The notes under the pieces were generated by a model. That model saw only the letters and a program-made list of their open reading frames with translations. It was not told the origin of the DNA and made no database searches. Positions 44,710-53,544 of a stretch of DNA of 64,000 nt are shown one piece after another. Origin of the DNA: Bacteroidia bacterium. Lineage in GTDB: Bacteria > Bacteroidota > Bacteroidia > J057. The position numbers were made by a program, and so were the translations under genes. The number at the start of each line of letters is the position of its first letter. The first letter of the stretch is position 1. The stretch is from positions 1 through 64,000 of the forward strand of contig JAIBAH010000012.1 of NCBI GenBank assembly GCA_019695295.1. Reading direction: 5' to 3'.

Positions 44710-46758
44710 ATGTCCGGAAAAAAAAACTGCTGGGCTTTATTCTGCATTTTTATACTTCTTCTCGGTACTCTGTGTAGTGTTTCTGCACAGACAGCCGGCG
44801 AATACCGCTTGCTGGTACAGCAGGGAGAGATTCCGGCTGATTTTCTGGCTGACAAGGACATGAATCAGGCACTGAATGTATATGGTACAAGAAAAAGTCA
44901 GGAAAAATTTTACGTAAGAAATACTTTTTATCTGAAACAGCTCATCGCAGGCGGAAACGTACTTTTCGGCGATACTGTAACCGCTTATCTGAACAAAGTC
45001 GCAGACATTATTCTCAGTGATTACCCCCAACTTAGAAAGGAGTTACGGTTTTATGCCACCCGCTCGCCGGGAATCAATGCTTTTTCTTCTCAAAGCGGGA
45101 TTATTCTGGTCAATATCGGGCTAATCGCAAATCTGGAAAATGAAGCGCAGCTGGCTTTTATTTTATGCCATGAAATCAGTCATTATACTGCTAACCATCC
45201 CCAGAAATTATTTATTAAGAAAACCGAAGGTGGAAAAAATGTCAATGCAACGGAACAACTGCTGAAAACACAACTTTATACTCCTGTACTGGAACAGGAA
45301 GCGGATTCTATTGGTTTTCTGTTATATATCAAAAGCCCGTATGCTCTATCAGAAGCACTTTCTGCCTGTAAGCTCATCCGGGAAACGGCACTGTATTCTT
45401 CTGTTCCGGAGAATTTCTATAAGAATACTTCTCCTTTTTTTCCGGATACAATCCCGGTTTATTTCCGTTTTCAGGAATCCTTAAAAGAGCTGAGCCCGGA
45501 AGAAATTTTTGCCCGGAAAAGAAAAAACAAACTACTGAAAATGATTCCGGATAAAGCCGTAAAGGGAGAACTCTGCCTGAATTCATCCGTTATGTTCGAT
45601 TATATTCAGAAAATATGCCGGTTTGAAGTATGTGAATATGCGCTCGAAGAACAAGCATACGAAAAAGCAATTTATCTCGCTTCTTTTTGGGCGAATTACT
45701 ATCAGTCAGAAAATGTATATCTCCAGAAAGTAAAAGCGTACGGATGGTACGGACTTGTAAAGTATGCAAATACAGGCAGATTCTGGGAGGTACATGAAGA
45801 TTATCAGGTAAAAGACTCTGCTTACGGGAGGTTTTGCTATACGATTGAACAAATTCAGGGTGAAAATCTGCACTTTCTTGCTCTGAAAAGTGTAATCAAC
45901 AGCCATAAACAATACCCTGATGACCTTCTTCTTCAAAGGGTGGAAGAAGAACTCTGGAAAGAAACCGGCAGATATTATATCAATCAAATCCAAGAAGAAG
46001 GAGAGATACTCTTCAGTGGAGGAATAAAACTGCCGGATTTATGGAGTGCTCAAAGTTCAGTATTTCCGCTTTCGAAGATTCGGTATCTTATGCTGGAAGG
46101 ATACAAATTAAAATATTCGGAAGAAAAAAATATATCCGAAAAAGCCCGGAAACAACAACAAAGAAAACTCATATCCCGGGGATTTAATCTGGGGGTGGAT
46201 ACTATCGTGGCGGTAGAGCCTACCTATCAGCGGGTGGATATCGGTCAAACAGGAGACGATTTCGAAATTTCTACTGCAATGCAGACAGGCCTTGTGCAAA
46301 AAATAGAGGAGTATTCCGCACGCCAAAAACTGAAAACCTATCTGCTTTACACCCGGCAGCTCAGGGAAACACAGGTGAATTCCTTCAGGAGGCTCAGTAT
46401 TCTGAACCAGTGGTTCCGGGAAAAAAGCATCACCAAAGAACTGGGAATTATCGGTTTCCGGCAGGAAGAACTGAAAAAAATCCGTACACATTACGGTACT
46501 CCGTATTTTGCATGGATTGGAGGGGTACATTTATTAAGAAAAACGGATGAAAACAACGGTTTCTCCCTTGAAGAAATTCTGGCACTTCCTTTTAACACCG
46601 CTTCCCGTTACGAAACCCTTTATTATACAATCGTATATGACCTCAGAACGGAAGAGTACCTGATTATTTATCCCCGGTATGTGAGGATGAATAACAGAGC
46701 CGATATTTTTCACTCCGTTATCTATGATATGCTTTTTCAGATTAAGCAAAAATCCTGA
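44710..46758 (+). CDS. M48 family metalloprotease
   Basis: A 682-residue exported protein with a signal peptide (about 1-27, ending VSAQT) and a zincin domain: H154, E155 and H158 (CHEISH) with a third ligand E197 in LEQEADSIGF, as in Ste24/BepA-type M48 enzymes. Beyond about residue 260 lies a long C-terminal region of about 420 residues with no TPR repeats that I can place, ending LRTEEYLIIYPRYVRMN. BepA relatives act in periplasmic outer membrane protein quality control; the distinctive tail leaves the exact role open. Starts 26 nt after amn. Confidence 0.88.
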   Translation: MSGKKNCWALFCIFILLLGTLCSVSAQTAGEYRLLVQQGEIPADFLADKDMNQALNVYGTRKSQEKFYVRNTFYLKQLIAGGNVLFGDTVTAYLNKVADIILSDYPQLRKELRFYATRSPGINAFSSQSGIILVNIGLIANLENEAQLAFILCHEISHYTANHPQKLFIKKTEGGKNVNATEQLLKTQLYTPVLEQEADSIGFLLYIKSPYALSEALSACKLIRETALYSSVPENFYKNTSPFFPDTIPVYFRFQESLKELSPEEIFARKRKNKLLKMIPDKAVKGELCLNSSVMFDYIQKICRFEVCEYALEEQAYEKAIYLASFWANYYQSENVYLQKVKAYGWYGLVKYANTGRFWEVHEDYQVKDSAYGRFCYTIEQIQGENLHFLALKSVINSHKQYPDDLLLQRVEEELWKETGRYYINQIQEEGEILFSGGIKLPDLWSAQSSVFPLSKIRYLMLEGYKLKYSEEKNISEKARKQQQRKLISRGFNLGVDTIVAVEPTYQRVDIGQTGDDFEISTAMQTGLVQKIEEYSARQKLKTYLLYTRQLRETQVNSFRRLSILNQWFREKSITKELGIIGFRQEELKKIRTHYGTPYFAWIGGVHLLRKTDENNGFSLEEILALPFNTASRYETLYYTIVYDLRTEEYLIIYPRYVRMNNRADIFHSVIYDMLFQIKQKS

Positions 46759-46770
46759 TGTATTCAGGGA

Positions 46771-47544
46771 TTATTCATCGGATTCGGATTCGGTTTCCGG
46801 AACCACTTTTTTATTCCTTCTTCTTTTGTCTCTTTCGATGTCAGGATTAAAATAATTTTTCTGATCCCCGCTGTTGAACGTTACGGTCATCTCCAGACTT
46901 ACTGAGTTCCACTTTCCTCCGGGATAAAATCCACAGGAAAAATCTCCGCAGGTCCAGTTTTCCGGTTTATGCCGAACATTCAGCAATCCGATATTATAAA
47001 AAGCTCCAATTCCGATTGTACCAAAACCGGTAAAAAAATCCACCGTAGCCCCAAAAGGCAGCCCAAGATACACCCGGTTTAAGCGAACTGTATCCGGATT
47101 CACATTGGTTGGGTCTATAATATTTTGCTGATTCAGGCGATAGCCCAGAATATATCCGATTTTAGGATTTACAGCCCCGAAACGCGGGCCGAGTCTCATG
47201 TCTAATTCGAGGGAGGTCATCCCGACATCTGAGCGAACTGAATTACCGAGTTGGTCTTTGGCAGGGAAGTCCTGCATCACAAGCGGTAGGTTGGGAAACC
47301 CTTTTCCGTCTTTTGTTCTTTTGTAATTGATACTCAGGCCTACTTCCGCTCCGCCGTAAGCATTATAGGAGCGGTAAAATCCTCCAACCTGACCCGAACT
47401 AAACCAATTGGGAATCAAATCGAACTCCTCCTGATTCGGAAAATGATTAAAATGCGAAGCAAAACGGAAACCAAAGCCCTGCTGTGCAAAGGTGATAGTA
47501 AATAATCCTGCTATCAATAAACAAAACGATATTCCTTTTTTCAT
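46771..47544 (-). CDS. Secreted outer-membrane-like hypothetical protein
   Basis: A 257-residue protein with a signal peptide (about 1-20, ending TFAQ) and alternating amphipathic beta-strands (GGAEVGLSINYKRTKDG, ELDMRLGPRFGAVNPKIGYILGY, GFGTIGIGAFYNIGLLN), consistent with a small beta-barrel. A very charged tail follows (RDKRRRNKKV and an acidic ETESESDE end). Converges with the M48 gene, with 12 nt between stops. Family not recognised. Confidence 0.72.
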   Translation of the reverse strand: MKKGISFCLLIAGLFTITFAQQGFGFRFASHFNHFPNQEEFDLIPNWFSSGQVGGFYRSYNAYGGAEVGLSINYKRTKDGKGFPNLPLVMQDFPAKDQLGNSVRSDVGMTSLELDMRLGPRFGAVNPKIGYILGYRLNQQNIIDPTNVNPDTVRLNRVYLGLPFGATVDFFTGFGTIGIGAFYNIGLLNVRHKPENWTCGDFSCGFYPGGKWNSVSLEMTVTFNSGDQKNYFNPDIERDKRRRNKKVVPETESESDE

Positions 47545-47820
47545 AAAACCTTTTTTTCGAAAATTAATGCATTAGTGCGAATTTTGATGTAAAACTTATC
47601 TCAATCCGTGATTTATTGTAATTGAACTGCAAAATAATGTGTTTTAACCGGATTTTTAAAGGATAAAACTTTTCCATATCGTTACTTGTTTAAACATTTA
47701 TATTTTGGCTAATGTAATAAGTTATGGAATTACCTTACTAATCGCCATTATTAAACGAAGTTTCCGTTTATATGTCCAATTGTACCTAAAACGATTTTTT
47801 TATTAATTCAGCTATATTTG

Positions 47821-50355
47821 ATGAAATATTTTTATTATTTTTTATTTTTGGGGTTGAGTCTTGTTTCTCTGAAAGCCCAGCCTCCCGGCGGAAAACCCGG
47901 CGGAATGCCTCCCGGTATGAGTTTTAATATCGGTAAGGTATATGGAAAAGTGGTGAATCAATCCAACAAACCGCTTGCATACGCTTCTGTAACTTTGTCC
48001 CAGAATTTGAACGGGAAAGATACAATTATCGGAGGAACTTTTACCGCAGAAAACGGGGAGTTTTCCATTGAAGCCCTGCCTATGGGGAAATTTAAATCCA
48101 AAATTGAGTATCTTGGGTTTAAAAATATCGAACAAAATGTCGTAATTTCCATGCCTGATAATCTCGAAATTGATATGGGAAATATCAAAATGACGGAGGA
48201 AGAGGTTACTGCCAGTGAGGTGGAAATTACTGCCGAGAAATCTCAGGTCATGATGGGAATTGACAAAAGGGTTTACAATGTGGATAAAAATCTTACTGCT
48301 ACGGGCGGAACTGCCGAAGATGTACTGAAAAGTGTGCCTTCTGTAACGATGGATACGGAAGGAAATCCTCAGTTAAGAAACAACGGAGCAACTGTATATA
48401 TTGATGGAAGACCTACTCAGCTTACCCTCAATCAGATTCCGGCGGATATGATTGATCAGGTGGAAATCATGACCAATCCTTCGGCCAAATACGATGCCGG
48501 CATTACCGGAGGAATCATCAATTTAGTAATGAAAAAAAACCGGAAACCTGGTTACAATGGCTTTGTGGCCCTGGGCGCAGGAACCGGAAACCGTTACAAT
48601 GGTACAGTGAATTTGAATCTGAAAGTAGGGAAACTGAATTTTACCACATTCTTTAACCGCAATCAGAATGGATTTCCCATCGATGGTTACACCAACCGGA
48701 CTACTTTCTCCAGTGGGGTTCCTACTTCTTATTTTTTACAGGATAATACCACTCTTTTCCGGAATCGTTTTCAGGTATTCCGTTTTGGGGTAGATTATTC
48801 TGTGAACAACAGAAATACCCTGACACTTGCTACCAATATCGTTGGTGGAAAATTTAATGTGTATGATTCCCAGTCCTTCAGTTTGCTTAACGGTGAAAAA
48901 GATACGGTTTCATACGGTACGCGTACAATTGACCCCAATAACCGTTTTGATAATATTACTTTACAGGCAATATGGAAAAAAACGTTTCCTCAGAGAGGGA
49001 GAGAATGGACTACCGATGTAAATTACAATATAGGGTCGAGCCGGCAGCAGAATCAATGGACGACCAACAACTATAACCCGGACGGCAGCCTTCAGGTAAA
49101 CAACCCTCAGTTGCAGAAAATTCACGGGGAAAGCAATGGCTATCAGATTACAGTTCAGTCGGATTATATTCATCCGATAGGGGATAGCTCAAGAGTAGAA
49201 ACCGGTGTACGCTCTTTCTGGAACCTGCGGGATCAGAGCATGTTTATGGATAACTACAATTATCTTACCGGAAACTATGAGCAGATTCCTTTTATCTCTC
49301 AGGATTTCTCTATCCGGGATGTCATCAATGCCGCCTATATCAACTATTCCGGCTACTGGAAAGGCTTTGGGTATCAGGCTGGATTACGGTATGAGCAAAC
49401 CAATTTTAAAGGAACTTCCAAATTAGACAATACCACTTTTGGGTATGATTTCCCTAAAGATATCAATGGAATCTGGAAAGGATTGTTTCCGGCAGTATAT
49501 TTCTCCAAAAAATGGGGGGAAGGGACTGAAATTCAGCTGAATCTTTCCCGCAAAATCACAAGACCGGGATGGATGCAGATAATGCCGATTATTTTTATGG
49601 CTGACGTAAAAAATATACGTGTGGGTAATCCGGCACTTCAGCCTGAATTTATCAATACATCGGAAATAAACTTCAATAAAATCCTTAAAAATGGAAACCT
49701 CCTTTCCTCGCTTTATTTCCGGCTGGAAGAAAATCCGATTGTTCAGATTGCGAGCCCCGCAGGCTATGACTCAACGGTATTGATTACCACCTTCTCCAAC
49801 GGAACAAATGCCTACCGCTATGGAATCGATAATACCATCAAGCAGAATATCGGAAAGAGTCTCGAACTTACACTCAATGCCAATATATTTCATTATCAGG
49901 TACGGGCACTGGAGTTTCAGAATCAGGGATGGGCAGGAAATGCCAAGTTTATCACCAACTACAAATTCCCGAATTCCATGGCCATAAAAATCAGGCAAAA
50001 ACCTGCCATTTTATTCTCCTCTCAGCTTACCGCTTCTTATGAATCCCGTCAGATTTTGCCTCAGGGATACAGGAGAGCAATCGGAACAGGCGATTTTGCC
50101 CTGAAAGCAGAATTATTTAAATTTGCTTCTCTTACTTTCTCCGTAAATGACATCCTCAATGCACGCAGAATGATTTGGGTATATGATGCAGACCCGACTT
50201 ACTCTCAGGAGTTTATGAGAAGAAGAGATGCCCGTTATTTCAAAGTAGCACTTCAGTTTATGTTTGGTAAGCCGGACGCTTCTATCTTCAAGAAGGGAAA
50301 ACAAATGCAGAAAATGCAGCAAAATCAGGGACAAGGCGGCGGAATCGAAATGTAA
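47821..50355 (+). CDS. TonB-dependent outer membrane receptor
   Basis: An 844-residue receptor. Signal peptide (about 1-20, ending LKAQ), a Gly/Pro-rich linker, a carboxypeptidase-like regulatory domain (about 38-115; VYGKVVNQSNKPLAYASVTL), a plug (about 125-235; TAEDVLKSVPSVTMDTEGNPQLRNNGATVYIDG) and a 22-strand-type barrel (OMP_b-brl_3). No SusD-like lipoprotein is adjacent, so it is not a classical Sus-type locus. The start is set at the ATG of MKYFYYFLF; a TTG one codon earlier is less likely. The substrate (siderophore, peptide or glycan) is unknown. Confidence 0.92.
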   Translation: MKYFYYFLFLGLSLVSLKAQPPGGKPGGMPPGMSFNIGKVYGKVVNQSNKPLAYASVTLSQNLNGKDTIIGGTFTAENGEFSIEALPMGKFKSKIEYLGFKNIEQNVVISMPDNLEIDMGNIKMTEEEVTASEVEITAEKSQVMMGIDKRVYNVDKNLTATGGTAEDVLKSVPSVTMDTEGNPQLRNNGATVYIDGRPTQLTLNQIPADMIDQVEIMTNPSAKYDAGITGGIINLVMKKNRKPGYNGFVALGAGTGNRYNGTVNLNLKVGKLNFTTFFNRNQNGFPIDGYTNRTTFSSGVPTSYFLQDNTTLFRNRFQVFRFGVDYSVNNRNTLTLATNIVGGKFNVYDSQSFSLLNGEKDTVSYGTRTIDPNNRFDNITLQAIWKKTFPQRGREWTTDVNYNIGSSRQQNQWTTNNYNPDGSLQVNNPQLQKIHGESNGYQITVQSDYIHPIGDSSRVETGVRSFWNLRDQSMFMDNYNYLTGNYEQIPFISQDFSIRDVINAAYINYSGYWKGFGYQAGLRYEQTNFKGTSKLDNTTFGYDFPKDINGIWKGLFPAVYFSKKWGEGTEIQLNLSRKITRPGWMQIMPIIFMADVKNIRVGNPALQPEFINTSEINFNKILKNGNLLSSLYFRLEENPIVQIASPAGYDSTVLITTFSNGTNAYRYGIDNTIKQNIGKSLELTLNANIFHYQVRALEFQNQGWAGNAKFITNYKFPNSMAIKIRQKPAILFSSQLTASYESRQILPQGYRRAIGTGDFALKAELFKFASLTFSVNDILNARRMIWVYDADPTYSQEFMRRRDARYFKVALQFMFGKPDASIFKKGKQMQKMQQNQGQGGGIEM

Positions 50356-50385
50356 TCCGTATTTTTTACAGTTTTTTTTTATATC

Positions 50386-50416
50386 ATCAGCGGTGAGGCA
50401 GTTTCTCTCCGCTGAT
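50386..50416 (+). terminator. Terminator after TonB receptor gene
   Basis: ATCAGCGG with CCGCTGAT plus an inner GAG/CTC pair past one mismatch, followed by a T run (GATTTTTTATT). Confidence 0.75.
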
Positions 50417-50491
50417 TTTTTATTATCCCTTCCTTGTACCTTCTTCAAGAGGAAATTCCCGGCGGATTTCTCCATTCTTATAATTTCTCCT

Positions 50492-50499
50492 TATCTTTG
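50492..50499 (+). promoter_or_regulatory. -7 element before HD gene
   Basis: TATCTTTG, a full match to TAnnTTTG, 18 nt before the ATG at 50518. No TTG at the ideal -33 spacing. Confidence 0.42.
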
Positions 50500-50517
50500 T
50501 CCTTAAATCATTACTTT

Positions 50518-51744
50518 ATGCACTTTCTTCACGCTTCCAAAATCATCAATGACCCTGTTCATGGGTTTATCGAGATCAACAACAGCCTGATTCTGAATTT
50601 GATTAATCATCCGGTTTTTCAGCGCCTCAGGAGAATCCGTCAGCTTTCACTCAGCTCTCAGGTGTATCCAGGGGCTATGCATACCCGTTTTCATCACGCA
50701 CTCGGAGCTTTGTATCTGATGACTGAAGCCCTGGAAGTGCTCCGCAGAAAACAGATTCCGGTATCCGATGAAGAATACGAAGCCGCCCTGGCCGCAATCC
50801 TTTTGCATGATATCGGTCACGGACCTTTTTCCCATGCACTCGAAAAAGAAATTATCCGGAATCTCCATCATGAACACATGAGTATCGCACTGATGGAATA
50901 CCTGAACCGGGAATTTGAAGGAAAACTGACCTTAGCCATTGAGATGTTTAAAGATACCTACTCCCGTCATTTTTTTCATCAGCTGATTTCCGGTCAGCTC
51001 GATATGGACAGAATGGATTATCTCATGCGGGATAGTTTTTTTACAGGAGTGATGGAGGGCACAATCGGAGCAGACAGAATCATCAAAACCCTGAATGTAA
51101 GTGATAATCAACTCGTGGTCGAATCCAAGGGAATTTATTCCGTAGAAAACTTTATTATGGCCCGCAGGCTGATGTACTGGCAGGTCTATCTTCACAAAGC
51201 CGCAATCGCAGCGGAAGCTATGCTGGTAAAGGTATTGAAAAGGGTGAGAATTCTGGTGGAAAACGGAGAAAAAGTGTTTTTGGGGGAAGACCTGGCATAT
51301 TTTCTTCAGAACCCCTCCGCAAAGGAAAATCTCAGTGACGAAGTTTTGCTGCGTTTTATCCGGCTCGATGACAGCGATATTACCTATTCGATTAAGCAAT
51401 GGCAATTTGCCGGCGACAGAGTACTTTCGGAACTTTGCAAAATGCTGATTAACCGTAGTCTTTTGAAGGTGCATCTGCAAAATGAGCCGGTTTCTCCCGA
51501 ACTACTCCTTGAAGAAAAAATGAAGTTCTGTGAACAACACAATTATACCCCGGAGGAAGCGGCTTTTTTCGTATTTGAAGGGAAGGTTTCCAATCAGGCG
51601 TATGATTATAATAGCGGTGAGCCTATCATGATCTGGTATAAAAATGGGGAAATTAAGGATTTTGCCATCGCCTCTGATATGCAGAATCTTCAGGGGTTAT
51701 CACATGAGGTGGTGAAGTATTATTTATGTAAACCCAAAGCATAA
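50518..51744 (+). CDS. HD domain phosphohydrolase (dNTPase-like)
   Basis: A 408-residue protein from the ATG at 50518 (MHFLHASKIINDPVHGF; the longer frame begins inside the promoter region). The HD metal site is visible as H59 in MHTRFHHALGALYL, H97/D98 in LLHDIGHGPFSH, and a later Asp in QLDMDRMDYLMRDSF. The fold matches SAMHD1-like and YwfO-type dNTP triphosphohydrolases. Likely it trims dNTP pools. It leads a tight set: the next start codon is 24 nt downstream. Confidence 0.9.
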   Translation: MHFLHASKIINDPVHGFIEINNSLILNLINHPVFQRLRRIRQLSLSSQVYPGAMHTRFHHALGALYLMTEALEVLRRKQIPVSDEEYEAALAAILLHDIGHGPFSHALEKEIIRNLHHEHMSIALMEYLNREFEGKLTLAIEMFKDTYSRHFFHQLISGQLDMDRMDYLMRDSFFTGVMEGTIGADRIIKTLNVSDNQLVVESKGIYSVENFIMARRLMYWQVYLHKAAIAAEAMLVKVLKRVRILVENGEKVFLGEDLAYFLQNPSAKENLSDEVLLRFIRLDDSDITYSIKQWQFAGDRVLSELCKMLINRSLLKVHLQNEPVSPELLLEEKMKFCEQHNYTPEEAAFFVFEGKVSNQAYDYNSGEPIMIWYKNGEIKDFAIASDMQNLQGLSHEVVKYYLCKPKA

Positions 51745-51768
51745 TTCCCTTTTTCAGGCCCGGAAAAC

Positions 51769-52719
51769 ATGACGCATTTTCACTATCAAATGATTCTTCC
51801 GCTCTGTAATCCGGATTTGCTTTTTCATTCCCGGATTCATCCGCTGCCTTCTTTTTCGGGGGAGGAAGTTTCCGTTTGGGTAAAACGGGAGGATGAGTCC
51901 GGTTTTGGAATATCGGGTACAAAAAAAAGAAAATACGCCTCCCTGATTCCCTGGATTCTTGCTCAGAAATTCCGGAAAGTGATTATAACCGGAGGTGAAA
52001 ATTCCAATAATGTAACCGGATTGGTGCAAATGATGCATGAATTCCGTATTCCTTACATGTTGTATCTCAAAGCGCAAAAAGATTCGGTCAAAAAAGGAAA
52101 TGGGGCTTTGCTTCATCTTCTTACGGAGGGGAAAAGGATTCGATGGGTAAATACGGAGGAGTGGAATGCGGCGGAAGCCCTCGCAAAAATGGAAAATCCT
52201 GAAACGGATACGCTTTTTATCCCCGAAGGAGGAAGTCATTTTGCGGCAATACCGGGATTGATTACATTGGGTTTGGATATTGAACGAAATGAACAAGCTA
52301 AAAATATTCATTTTGACCATATTTTTATCGATTCGGGTACTGCACTGACTTCTGCCGCTTTAGCATACTGGAATGTCGCAATAGAAAGGAATACGCTGAT
52401 TCATGTCGTACACGTTGCAGGAGGAGAAGCAGATTTTGAAAAACAGTTTGCTTTGTGTAATGATTTTTTTCAAACAAACCTGAAACCTAAGGGAGTGAAT
52501 CATCATTTGCCCGTTACGGCAAAGTCTTTTGGAAGTGTGAATGCGGGGGTGCTTGATACTGTCCGGAGGCTTGCTTTGAATGAAGGGCTATTTACTGACC
52601 CGATTTATACGGCAAAATTATTTATGACCGCTGAAGAGATTATCCGCAAAACCGGTCTCAGTGGAAACGTTTTAATCATACATACGGGAGGCGGTACAGG
52701 CCTGATGGGATTTCTGTAA
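51769..52719 (+). CDS. ACC deaminase/D-cysteine desulfhydrase family PLP enzyme
   Basis: A 316-residue fold-type II PLP enzyme. The PLP lysine lies in GTKKRKYASLIP; GGENSNN binds the cofactor phosphate region; IDSGTALTSAALAYW and the terminal IHTGGGTGLMGFL are the family hallmarks. The pair 'ACC deaminase or D-cysteine desulfhydrase' cannot be separated by sequence alone. Coupled to the HD gene (24 nt) and to the next gene (7 nt), so it sits in a small operon. Confidence 0.87.
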   Translation: MTHFHYQMILPLCNPDLLFHSRIHPLPSFSGEEVSVWVKREDESGFGISGTKKRKYASLIPWILAQKFRKVIITGGENSNNVTGLVQMMHEFRIPYMLYLKAQKDSVKKGNGALLHLLTEGKRIRWVNTEEWNAAEALAKMENPETDTLFIPEGGSHFAAIPGLITLGLDIERNEQAKNIHFDHIFIDSGTALTSAALAYWNVAIERNTLIHVVHVAGGEADFEKQFALCNDFFQTNLKPKGVNHHLPVTAKSFGSVNAGVLDTVRRLALNEGLFTDPIYTAKLFMTAEEIIRKTGLSGNVLIIHTGGGTGLMGFL

Positions 52720-52726
52720 TTAAACC

Positions 52727-53482
52727 ATGAAAATACAAATAGCTGTAAATACTTTTTCTATTGAATGCGGGGAGGATATTAACTACTCTAAAAATATGCC
52801 TTTCCATAGCAAATTGTATTTTAATGCAGAATCTCTCCGGAAAACGGAAGGAACTGGGCAAAGTCCCGGAGTAGAACCTTTGCCGGATTGTACTTACCGG
52901 ATTTCAGGAAAAGTTATTTTTAAAGGAGAATATTTACTGATTATCGAACACGAAATCAGAATCGGGCTCGTGCTGAATCAGGAGTTTATATTCGGAAATC
53001 ACCTGCTGCTGGGAAACAAAGAAATAGACCACACTGAAATTCAGGTTGGGGAGTATGTTGAAGCAACCGGATATTTTAAGTTTGCCAATATCTACCTTTC
53101 GATTTTTACTTTTCTGCCAGATGAAATAGGCATCCCTGATACAGATTATTTGTGGGCTATCCGCCGAATTTTTCATATAGGATATCAGTGGGAGGATATA
53201 GACTTTCGGGATATTTCCAGCCTGAAAGAAGTGAACGTCATAGATACTAATACTCAGACGATAGAAGATTTTTATGTACTGGAAATAGAACTCGTCAGCA
53301 ATATTCCGGAACCTTTGGGGAACTATAGTGGATTTAGCGGTTGGGTTCAGTCTAGTTGCTGGATTACCGAAAATGAATGGATTATTAATTGTGAAGGCCG
53401 AATAATAGACGGAGTAAAACAAGGGGAATGGGTTTATTTTGATAAATCCGGAAGTGAAAAAAAGGTAATTATTTATCCCTGA
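52727..53482 (+). CDS. Hypothetical protein with a YwqK-like C-terminal repeat
   Basis: A 251-residue cytosolic-looking protein. Most of it has no recognised family; the last 30 residues (GVKQGEWVYFDKSGSEKKVIIYP) match one MORN-like/YwqK repeat of the kind found in many Bacteroidota and toxin-antidote-type proteins. It starts 7 nt after the PLP gene. Also notable is the acidic, aromatic-rich middle (YLWAIRRIFHIGYQWEDIDFRDIS). Confidence 0.75.
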   Translation: MKIQIAVNTFSIECGEDINYSKNMPFHSKLYFNAESLRKTEGTGQSPGVEPLPDCTYRISGKVIFKGEYLLIIEHEIRIGLVLNQEFIFGNHLLLGNKEIDHTEIQVGEYVEATGYFKFANIYLSIFTFLPDEIGIPDTDYLWAIRRIFHIGYQWEDIDFRDISSLKEVNVIDTNTQTIEDFYVLEIELVSNIPEPLGNYSGFSGWVQSSCWITENEWIINCEGRIIDGVKQGEWVYFDKSGSEKKVIIYP

Positions 53483-53544
53483 TTACTCTGATATTCACAA
53501 AAATCGTGATTTAGTATTTTCTAACTCCTTATATAAAGACAGAT

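Noticed and set aside
47813-47820. TATATTTG matching the -7 promoter consensus right before the TonB receptor ATG
   Set aside because: It touches the start codon, which would make the transcript start inside the signal peptide; coincidence is more likely in AT-rich DNA.
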